From Panulirus ornatus (taxonomy: Eukaryota; Arthropoda; Malacostraca; Decapoda; Palinuridae), in the NCBI RefSeq assembly GCF_036320965.1, contig NC_092276.1, positions 3,814,501 through 3,878,500 on the forward strand: a stretch of DNA of 64,000 nt, given 5' to 3'. Below the pieces are notes generated by a model, which was not told where the DNA came from, made no database searches, and was given only the letters and a program-made list of their open reading frames with translations. The position numbers and the translations under genes were made by a program. Of the stretch, positions 11,455 to 20,386 are shown piece after piece (the first letter of the stretch is position 1; every line of letters begins with the position of its first letter).

Positions 11455-11600
11455 CAGGATAAGCTAGGTACCCAATTATCAACTAACCTCGAGGGGAGAA
11501 TGGACTGCAGGGATTGGCTGTGGGCCGACTGCCGCGCCTAGGATTCGAACCCATGGTGACTCATGGTCAGAGACAACAACCACTGTTAGGTTTTTGTGTG
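11453..11600 (-). mobile_element. tRNA-derived SINE fragment with a (GT)n 3' tail
   Basis: On the minus strand, a tRNA-like head has a partial A box (AACAGTGGTT, near 11588) and a good B box (GGGTTCGAATCC, near 11552-11541). The A-to-B spacing of about 40 nt is right for a tRNA promoter. Next come a GCGCGGCAGTCGGCCCACAG segment and a body ending TTGATAATTGGGTACCTAGC, and then a TG run (11452-11417). Tail-joined bodies of this kind are typical of SINEs. The head is too degraded to fold as a functional tRNA, and the parent tRNA cannot be named. Full-length boundaries are uncertain. Confidence 0.6.
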
Positions 11601-12787
11601 TGTTAATAGATGTAAATATATACACATGTGTACACACATGCAGAAGCACGCACACTCACGCACGTGCACATATCGCACACAAAGCTATTCATTGTTTAGC
11701 GTGAGTGCTGTGTGGCGGTCAGTTGTATAAAGTTGGTGGTGCGACGTGGAAAGTTCATTGGCTGATGGTCACTTTTTTATGCTCTGACTAGTTGCATTTT
11801 TTCTGTGATAAAGAAAAGATTTTTTTTCATAATGTTATTTGGTGCCAGGATTTATTAGGCTAAGATGTTGATTTTTCGATTTCCAAAGACTTTTAGGAAG
11901 ATAGTGTTAGGAAAGTTTAGATATTAAATGTTTGGACGGAACTAAATAGTAACAGTTTGATATTAGCAAGACTTGTGAAATCGTATTTGCTTTGTAAGTA
12001 TACTCTTAAGCATCTCACAACAGCTCTTTTGAATATCAGGTTGAAATGTTATAATTGTAAGTTATGGATATGTGATTCACGCTTTTAATTTTGGCTTTTG
12101 ATTCTTTACATATTTATGGTCACTTTAATCGAGATGTGATTGTAATGAACAGGAATATTTAGTCATGATTTAGTCACCAGTATAGTGATGCGTAATGAAT
12201 CGTTGCCGTCAACGTGTTTTCGTTACTCTCGATCCCGATATGTATAATGAAAAAGAAATATTCTGGGACTGATTTTTGACGGTAACCCCGGCATGTTTAC
12301 TGTGCACCCCGTGTTCATTCTGTGAGTGATAGCGCAAAAGGATTACAGAGGTTACGAAGGGTCTTAATCAGACCCCAGTGGGTTGCTGTTACATAGGTTG
12401 CCACAGAGTTGATTCTTTGGATGTGTTGCATTACATACATTACTTTAACCGACTAGATCCAAAAAGAGGATACAAACTTAAAATCTCAGGTATCTGACTT
12501 CGTTATTAGCCTTTTGTCAGCCACTTGTGGCCTTTCAAAAAGAAACTCCAGTTAGATTTTTCCTTTGAAAAAGTATTGCGTACTTAATGATGCAGAATGA
12601 ATGATGATTATGCAAGACTTTTCGTCACAAGCGTAATGCTTTCAGTGATGTATCATCACTTAGGCATTTAGTAACTTAGCTTAAGAGTAACATTCGATGA
12701 ATTCACTATGACTTGTGATGGTTAATTATATTATGCTGGGGTGATAATATCAGTCGTTATTACTGCATCAGAAAGAGATTGAAAAGT
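11601..12787. other. AT-rich sequence, no gene or array seen
   Basis: Alternating purine-pyrimidine CACACATG-type sequence continues to about 11690. The rest is AT-rich with no substantial frame on either strand and no recognisable element. Confidence 0.45.
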
Positions 12788-12894
12788 ATTGCTTTATTCA
12801 TGGCAGGAAAATTTAATATGTGAATATGTGCCTTGTACAGAATTGCTTTTTTCATGGCAAGAAAAATTGAATATATAAATATGTGTCGTACAGA
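12788..12894. repeat. 54/53-bp tandem duplication
   Basis: Two adjacent copies starting ATTGCTTTATTCATGGCAGG and ATTGCTTTTTTCATGGCAAG, each ending at GTACAGA. They differ at roughly one position in seven, so the duplication is not recent. Confidence 0.85.
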
Positions 12895-15439
12895 AATTTT
12901 TTCTCAGCTTCTTTCTAGCTATAGCTGAATTTACTGGGAATATTAAAGAATATTAATTTTCTCTCGTTTAGATATAGATAAAACGTGTCATATAGATTCA
13001 GAATGCCTAGGAAGTTTATTGATTGCCAGTCTATAAACGTTGATTGTTTAGTTTCCCATGAAGTTGGTGTTGTAAATGTTATATTTTTGGCTATGTTGCT
13101 GACAGTTAAGGATTGGGCAGCAGGGCCGTCACAGTTGTCGCCTTGTTAGAGGACGGAAGCCAGGCCACGTGACCCTCCGCCGTCCAGAACGACCCTTTGT
13201 CCTCGCGCCGTGTTGCTTGACACCCCCCCCCCCCCACCCCCAACCCCCGCCTCCCCTCAGTGAGAGTTTGAGGGGAGGGGCTTGCATGCACACGTTACGG
13301 CAGCGATGTACTCGCCCGGTGCAACAGAAAGCCAAAGCGCTGATGACAGTCGAATTCCTGGTATGTACCGGAGGAGGAGGAGGAGGAGGTATATATCGGT
13401 CGTCGATACGACAGGCCTGCGCGAGCGGCAAGAGTGGCACTTATTTTAAGAGCGAGTTCGCCTCCACTTGAGAATTGCGCGAGTTGCTATGAGTTCGAAG
13501 TCCCAGGATCGCCCTAACAGTACTAATCCTTTTGATGCCGAGGCATCACAGATCATAGTCAAAAGCATTCCGAATTAAAAGAAATGTATAGATTTTCATT
13601 CTCGCGCATACAGCTTTGGGAACAGTCAAGTACGTTTGGTGGGTTCCTAATTTTAGGGCATTTAAAGCAGAGTTTTGTTTTTGGGACTAATGTTGCTTCG
13701 GAATTATGAGGTAAAGGATATTTGATGTTTCGAGATAAAAAAAAAAGTGGTGACCCCAATTTGAACGCTCGACTTGGATCGAGAGCTTCAAGTGGTTGTG
13801 TACAATACTCCGGCCGGCAAGACTGTGAGGGAAGTTGTGAACAGGTTTGGTGGTGAGGAAAACATGTGGCAGGTAACTATAACGTGTCCAGTGTGCTGAG
13901 AAAAGCTTGGATGACAGACACCTGAGCTCCCCCCTGCGGTCAGCCTGTGGTAGGTGAGGTGGGGGTCTGCTCTCCCTCAGGCGCTGCTTGACAGACGAAC
14001 CACATTTTTTTCTTTAGGACCACCGCTGCATTAGGGTGCTCCTGTACCCTGCATTAGAGCGGTTGAACCCACAGCAGTCTAATTCTTCAAGAGTACATTT
14101 GAATCGTTTGTTAAGAAGTCAAACCGATGTTAATAGCTGTATGGATATCTTAAAGGTATACTATCGATAGCTCGATGGGGCAGTTTAGGCAGGCCTAACA
14201 GCGCGCCAGGAATGTATCTAGAATTACACGAGGATCAGTTGTGTGATGGAAAAAAAGCTTGTCTTGAAGTAGTTTAACTGGGGTCACTACTTTGTTCCGA
14301 AACATCATAGATCCGAAGCATCATTATTCCGAAAAAAAGAAAGGTTTTAGATTGCCTAAAATTGAGGAAATTTCATGTAAAATTAGGTTAGGTATTGTGA
14401 TGCTTCTGGTTCATGCCTCTGGAAGCCAAGGTTAACTTGTTTAAGATGGATTACATGATTCGTGTCAAGAGTTTGCCGCAGAAATGTTTTTTTTTTTTAT
14501 TCTTAGTAATATCGTTGCTGAAATCTCATGTCAGGCCTCTGCGGAATCTTAAATTTCAGGAAAGTTTGCCCACCTCTGAAAATGTAATTGAATGTGGAGA
14601 AATTTGTAAATTTATTGAATGGTGCGGGGAGGTCGGCCAAGCTCTAGTTGGGAGACTGCTAAGACGGATTGTGGACCAAGTTCCTTTTCTCCCGATAGAT
14701 TTTTAAGATTTAATGACGGGAAGGAAGATTTGTTTTAAGTTCTCTTCATCGACTCTTGGATCTTTTGATTATTTTTTAATGAATTCATTGCGGCTTTATA
14801 TTGTTAGCCCTTGTGTGGTAGTTATTCTTTTCTGTATAATCCATTCACGTACCTACCAGTTAGCCGCTGTTTCTAGAACTGTATTGATGATTTTTATGAC
14901 GGGGCAGAGCTTCGTAAGTTCAAGTGGATGGTGATGATATTGGACAGTGTCTGCAGGTTAGGATTTTGACTCGACAGGTCATTGCTTTCCGCAGTCTTAA
15001 AGCCAGCGCGTACACACCTACCGCACCTACGCATTCACGAGGAAGTATTTCGGATGTGTTAACTCAGAGGGGGAGAGGGTGATTTTGTGTGAATTGCTGG
15101 TTAGTGAATTACGAGGCGGTCATCTTCCTCACCCCATCCCTCATTTTGGCGGTTATGACATAAACACTCCACCTCCTCATTCTTTAACCCCGGTCCCAAT
15201 GCCATAATCTGCCTTCCCCCTCTCTCCTCCACCTCAGCCCCCCTCCCCCCCATTTCCTCAATCTGAACTCCACCGCTCCACTCTTAACTGCGCATCCCGT
15301 TGTATTTCCTCTCCCCTCCCCCCCTCTAGCCGAACCAGATTACACGGTCGGCTTGGTGGAAGATAACTGGGGAGGGGGTTGGGAGAGGGGGGGGGGTTAA
15401 ACATGGACTCCAGGGATTAACATTGCAGTAAGTGGATTA
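12895..15439. other. No gene seen; C-run and GGA tract
   Basis: Holds a C run at about 13222-13234 and a (GGA)7-like tract at about 13370-13390. Small frames such as 14413-14706 (plus, 97 codons) show no recognisable domain. Around 15120-15330 the plus strand is C+T-rich. Confidence 0.5.
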
Positions 15440-15735
15440 CAGGTAGAATGGTGGTGGTGGGTAGGGTGATACCTGGCTAGTGAAGTGGTTAGGAAGGCAG
15501 GCTGGTGGTAGTTAGTGGGTGAGCTGACAGGCTGGTGGTTTTAAGTGGTTAGTGGGTGGGCAGATTGGCTGGTGGTCGTTACTGAAGCAGCAGATCGATG
15601 GACAGACAGGTTGTTTGGTCGTTGATTAATTAGTGGGTGGACAGACAGTGCTGGTGGTCGTTAGTGAAATGGTTAGTTAGATGCCAGTGGTGGTTGGTGG
15701 GTAGAGGCAGGTTGGTCATTGGTAGTTAAGTTGTT
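15440..15735. repeat. Degenerate minisatellite of about 50 bp (GGCTGGTGGTCGTTAGTG)
   Basis: About six imperfect units combining GGCTGGTGGTNGTTA with AGTGGTTAGTGGGTGGRCAGAC. The unit length varies and the array is heavily diverged, with no perfect adjacent copies. Confidence 0.7.
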
Positions 15736-15853
15736 TGTTCGGGAATAGATTTCGACTAATACTGATCTCAAACATTTTTGTTTGTCACGTTGTGTGTAAA
15801 CCCAGACAAAATGGCAAGACGTGTTACTCTTACATGAGTGATACATTTTGGGA

Positions 15854-15856
<3 letters not shown>

Positions 15857-15916
<60 letters not shown>
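15857..15916. repeat. (TA)n microsatellite
   Basis: Perfect TA array of 60 bp. Confidence 0.98.
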
Positions 15917-15919
<3 letters not shown>

Positions 15920-16376
15920 AAATGAAGTTCTTTTTAGCACTGTTAGCAGCAAATATTATGTATGTTGCAACACCTGTTGCGTCAGGTCTGCGGAGCTACC
16001 TGCTCATTACGTATGTGAAATATTCACTTTAGTGGAGTATCAAAGAAGAGGAGGGAACTCCGGTAATGTTTATATCCGTAATTGAAGCAGCGGCCGTGTT
16101 TCCATCAATAAGCTGATTACACCAGGGGAGTATTCCTTTGTCGAGGCTCGAACTTACTCCAGTCTTGAAGAGATTGGTTTCGCCTAGATGTGATGCGGGG
16201 ACAAAGAATTGGTAATGATATTTCGCTCCATTTAATACGGTGTACCTGAACATGAAATTGGCCGTTGCAACGGCATATCGACAATTTTCCCTGTTGCTGA
16301 GGCCTCATTCGATTGTGGGTATAGAAGTAGAGCATCATTTCTGCAAATTATAGGACGTATATTTCCTGTGTACTCT

Positions 16377-16398
16377 CACACACACACACACACACACA
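16377..16398. repeat. (CA)n microsatellite
   Basis: Perfect CA array of 22 bp, separated by only three bases from a TA array. Confidence 0.95.

Positions 16399-16401
<3 letters not shown>

Positions 16402-16453
<52 letters not shown>
16402..16453. repeat. (TA)n microsatellite
   Basis: Perfect TA array of 52 bp. It forms a CA-TA compound with the preceding array and is followed within ten bases by an ATT tract. Confidence 0.97.
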
Positions 16454-16456
<3 letters not shown>

Positions 16457-16458
16457 TT

Positions 16459-16481
16459 CATTATTATTATTATTATTAGTG
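16459..16481. repeat. (ATT)n tract
   Basis: Short ATT array, 23 bp, at the right end of the CA-TA-ATT compound repeat. Confidence 0.9.
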
Positions 16482-16730
16482 TGTATTTAGTATTTTACGT
16501 ATTATTTGTGAAAATCAACTGCAACGTATTATTATTGATGGATGTGTCTGTCATGTGCTTGCATCGAGTATAGTTGTTTCATTGTTGATATTCCGTTTTT
16601 TGTGCAAATGTTCGTCTATATTATTTCTTAGGGATGTTTTCCGCCCAGAAGTTGGTTTCCTGCGCGTATCAATTCGATTTGTAGAAGTCTCTTAAGAGAC
16701 TGCACGTGTTACCTTAGGATTATCAAGATT

Positions 16731-17014
16731 GTCCTTTCCTAGCGCTACCTCGCGGGGGGAGGGAGGAAGCTATTTCATGTGTGGCGGGGTAGCGACGGGA
16801 TGAATAGAGGCAGCAAGTATGGATTATGTGCATGTGTATATGTGTATATGCATGTATACGTAAAATGTATAGGTATGTATATGTGCGTTGTGGACGTGTG
16901 TGTATATATATGTGTATGTGGGTGGGTTGGGCCATTCTTTCGTCTGTTTCCTTGCGCTGCCTTGCTAACGTGGGACACAGCGACAAAGTATAATGACTAT
17001 AATAACTGTATATA

Positions 17015-17018
<4 letters not shown>
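16731..17018 (+). mobile_element. Dispersed element ending in the shared 3' core, then (TA)n
   Basis: The 5' part contains TCCTAGCGCTACCTCGC (16737-16753) and a GTGGCGGGGTAGCGACGGGA segment. A central part is alternating TGTATATGTGTATATG-type sequence. A GGTGGGTTGGGCCATTC segment leads into CGTCTGTTTCCTTGCGC and the 3' core (16954-16984), followed by AAAGTATAATGAC and a TA array. GCGCTACCTCGC therefore occurs twice in direct orientation, once near each end; the second occurrence carries substitutions. The stretch from GGGCCATTC to the core matches, in inverse orientation, the 3' untranslated part of the LINE remnant at 42839-43134. I recognise this from memory as a high-copy decapod repeat, but I have not searched. 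Confidence 0.75.

Positions 17019-17078
<60 letters not shown>
17019..17078. repeat. (TA)n microsatellite, 3' tail of the dispersed element
   Basis: Perfect TA array of 60 bp. It follows the element's core after 34 bp of TA-rich transition (AAAGTATAATGACTATAATA). Confidence 0.97.
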
Positions 17079-17082
<4 letters not shown>

Positions 17083-17520
17083 CGTGTCTACCATGATATA
17101 TAATGAATTTGGGACATAATTGCTTGTAATACTTGTTTGAAATATATTATTTGCCTTCGGGCTGAGCTCTAAATGGATGGCGAAAAGCCAGCATTACGGA
17201 GGGCAGACATTCCAGAATTTGTGAAAAAAATAATTAATTTCGTTAAAATCCACGAGTAATGTGCGACGTGTGTTAAAGGCAGGTAGGAGGTAGGTGGTGG
17301 TAGTTGCAAAACGAGGAATGTATACGACCGAGGAAGCGGTTGCAAGGAGACGAGGGGGTTAGCGTAAAATGTGTCGAAGCTTATGTAATGAACGAATTTC
17401 GTGACAAAGTATGTAACGTAAGCCCACTTGAGGGTCCGACAGAGACCTGTTGTGATGGTTTTGCGTTACCGCTTTCAGGATGAACATGGGGTCCACAGTA
17501 AATTTGTTGGTGATACCGGC

Positions 17521-17523
<3 letters not shown>
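17079..17523. other. No gene or repeat seen
   Basis: Unique-looking AT-rich sequence between two TA arrays. Confidence 0.5.

Positions 17524-17579
<56 letters not shown>
17524..17579. repeat. (TA)n microsatellite
   Basis: Perfect TA array of 56 bp. Confidence 0.98.
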
Positions 17580-17584
<5 letters not shown>

Positions 17585-17939
17585 AATGACTTGAATTTAT
17601 AGACGAAAAGGAAAGGTTTTAGAACTTTTCTTTCAGAGGAACGCGTTAAAGGGTTTGGATAGGGCAGCCGTACGCAGTACATGGAGCACGTTAGGGCGCT
17701 GAAGGTAGGTCCGTGTGTGGGGTGGTCACTGGTTCGTGAAATAATTGAGAGAAGGGTGGGGGGGGGGGTTGGGATGGGCGTGGTGAATGTATGTACCCAG
17801 GGCTTATGGGTGAGTACTGAGTGGAGGAGACTCGTTTATGAACAAGTAGAGAACACATTTGTTTGGATGGGTGTGGGAGTGATTTCATTATATGGGTGTT
17901 GTCGACTAAGACTTAGTAAATCGTGAGTAACCTCGGTAG

Positions 17940-18006
17940 ATGAGGTTCGAACCCCAGCACCTCGCCATAGTCATCTCTTGACATGATAGGCCGCTGACGA
18001 GCCAAG
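17940..18006 (-). mobile_element. tRNA-like remnant
   Basis: On the minus strand, an A-box-like TGGCTCGTCAGCGG (18004 downwards) lies 51 nt before the B box GGTTCGAACC (17953-17944). A small GTCA/TGAC stem lies between them, roughly where an anticodon arm would be. The acceptor and T stems do not pair well, so this is a tRNA-derived fragment and not a functional tRNA gene. GGTTCGAACC is self-complementary, so the B box alone does not fix the strand; the A box does. Confidence 0.4.
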
Positions 18007-18113
18007 TGTTTAGTATAGTTCATGCATAATCTAGTGAGACCCATCACTTATCTGTGAATATTTAAATACAAAAAAAAATATATTGTGATTAATCAGGTCG
18101 TCCATAAGCGAAT

Positions 18114-18210
18114 GACATGAGACATACATGTGTACGAGTGATTAACGACATGAATCATTCATGTTTACGAGTGAATAGCTAACCATACGTGTAATATGTA
18201 TGAGCGAGTC
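18114..18210. repeat. Degenerate tandem repeat of about 33 bp, three units
   Basis: Units start GACATGAGACATACATG, GACATGAATCATTCATG and a weaker TAACCATACGTG. The first two continue with TGTTTACGAGTGA or TGTGTACGAGTGA. Confidence 0.6.
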
Positions 18211-18867
18211 ACAAGGTTAAACACTCATTTCAGAATAGGAAGCGATAAACGCAGTTTAAACCTTGCTGGGGTGTGTGGTGGATATTGAGGTGTTTAGAGA
18301 GTGGAACGACCCTCCCTGTAACGATGGTCTTTACGGCTCATCCAATCAGGGAAGCGGATGCTACGGATAAAGCCGTCTCGCTGTGTGCGGATGGTGCGCC
18401 TCGTGCGAATGTGTTGATAGTGTCAAGAGGGGAGGAGGGGGACTGGTAGAGGAGGAGGTGTGGAGGGAGTGTGGGGGACTAGGAAGAAGGGGGGTGTGAA
18501 TACAAGCATGCTCGATTAAGTTATTTGCCAGTAGCCATGACGGATAAATGGAGCGAGGGGTTGCTGAGTGCGATTTTCGTGCGATTATTAATTCCACCCA
18601 CTCTTTCGCGCTGCGCTCGGCTTCTTGAGGGATACTGCCACGTATTGTTGAACCGAATCGCAAGTCTTGATAAGATATCCCATAGGCGAGTCGAGTCAGC
18701 GTTATTTTCGATATTTTCGCCCGTCGGGAACCGTGACACCAACGCCGACACTTCATTCTCAACGCCAACCAATTGGACGTTTTTATTTCAAGTGTTCATC
18801 GATCTGGTGTCGCTGGGTGTGTTGTGGGTGATGGGGGGGTCCTTGTTTAATGCATGGTGGGAGCCAA

Positions 18868-18939
18868 CCTGGAGCGCCCTCACGGCTTCCTCCATCTTGC
18901 TTGCCTGGAGCGCCCTCGCGGGCTCCTCCATCTTGCTTA
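18868..18939. repeat. 36-bp tandem duplication
   Basis: Two adjacent 36-bp copies opening CCTGGAGCGCCCTC and ending CCTCCATCTTGCTT. They differ at only a few positions. The period is a multiple of three, so every reading frame continues through it. Confidence 0.92.
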
Positions 18940-19500
18940 CTGGCCTCTAGGGTACCCGTTTCACGCGTCGGTGGGGGCCCCACACTTGCTGAGCGGCAGG
19001 CAGGCAGCGGTGCTGCTCTTCAAGTGCCTGGGTGGTGAGGACACAGCAGTTGGACGACGAGCGATTTGGGTACTGTGTACGACGCCGCCACAGGGAAAAA
19101 GAAATGGCGCACGGCCGAGTGTTTACGGCCGCCCGTAGCTCGTTCTCATGGCAGAACACTTCCTAAAGCGCTTGACAGATTCTTGAAGCAGTTTCAGCGA
19201 TTCTTAAAGAAAAAATGGAATTCAAAGCAAAAATGGAATTGAGGTAGACTTTGGCGTCATGCAAGCACTGGCTTGACCTGTTAGGTTACCGTGGAACTGA
19301 CCCGCTATTCCTGGCAGACCAGCTTGTGCTGTACTTCATAGATTTCTGCTGCGAAGGCACAATCCTACCGTGGACGTCATGAAGGGAATCACATATTCCG
19401 TGTTCTTGCCCTCCGTTTAGATATTCTCGGACGCAAATAGACCTTCCTTCCATCACGTTGGCTTTCGAGGTCCTCCACCATCACTGGTCAGACCTCTGAT
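18940..19500. other. No gene or repeat seen
   Basis: Somewhat GC-rich to about 19140, then mixed composition. The short frames have no recognisable motif. Confidence 0.5.
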
Positions 19501-19623
19501 CAGGCTCAGCCTTCTTGCACTGTTCAGCCTCCACCTTCGTGCACTGTTCAGCCTCCACCTTCTTGCACTGTTCAGCCTCCACCTTCTTGCACTGTTCAGC
19601 CTCCACCTTCTTGCACTGTTCTG
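19501..19623 (-). repeat. 24-bp minisatellite, five units, encoding an EQCKKVEA-type octapeptide on the minus strand
   Basis: The unit TTCAGCCTCCACCTTCTTGC plus ACTG repeats five times with two single-base differences in the interior. Translated on the minus strand (open frame 19681-19481) it gives an eight-residue repeat, EQCKKVEA, with one EQCTKVEA unit and a final EQCKKAEP. The frame is only 66 codons and its non-repeat ends match nothing I know, so I list it as a repeat and not a gene. Confidence 0.9.
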
Positions 19624-19790
19624 TCTGTCTGTTTTGAAGCTGCGGCCTGTAGACTTCCGAAACCATTGAGGTTTGATACACTTAGTACAAATAATTGGCT
19701 TGGCCGATCTTAGATATCAGCGCTACAGCCTATGGTGGTTTAATTAAAGGTGTTGCATTGAACGATTCTGGGTCCTTTTTTTTTTTTGTC

Positions 19791-19838
19791 TGCCGTTTTC
19801 TCTTATGCCACACTTGCCGTTTTCTCTTATGCCACTCT
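19791..19838. repeat. 24-bp tandem duplication
   Basis: Two copies of TGCCGTTTTCTCTTATGCCA plus CACT or CTCT. They are almost identical and lie just after a T run of about 12. Confidence 0.92.
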
Positions 19839-20322
19839 TCGATTTCAGTGGAAATATTTTGTAGTTTTCTATGCCCATCGTGCCTGGTTAGGGAAACATT
19901 TCTGAGTGTGAATTAGGAATCATGTCTCTCAGTATTCTCCAAGTTAAAGATGTAAATGCATCTCGCCAGTGTTTTCAGTCCTTCTCAGATGTGTTGATCG
20001 CTACATCCGTCTCTACGTTATCGTGAAAGTGTTTCGCGTACTTTTTAATTTCACTTTCGCCCGTCCTGAAAGGTGTTGTTAACTTATAGCAGTAATTTTA
20101 TTTGTAATTGGCAAGCTATTTAATGCCTTGAAGAGCGTTGTCGTTGGTCTTGCTATTTCTGTCTTTTAAGGTCTCTTAAAATTCCAGCCTATTTGGAAGT
20201 GACATGTGTTATTCCTTTGTGGTTTTCCCAAAATGTAAGATTATCAGACATCATTACTCCGGCGTCTTTTAAAGGAGTTTCCCTTCGAAATATGAGGATG
20301 ATTGTTTCTACCTGGTATTCTC

Positions 20323-20324
<2 letters not shown>
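19839..20324. other. No gene or repeat seen
   Basis: AT-rich unique-looking sequence with no supported feature. Confidence 0.5.
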
Positions 20325-20371
<47 letters not shown>

Positions 20372-20386
20372 GTTATTATTAGTATT
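20325..20386. repeat. (TTA)n microsatellite
   Basis: TTA array of about 62 bp with two single-base interruptions at its right end. It gives a poly-leucine artefact frame on the plus strand. Confidence 0.95.
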
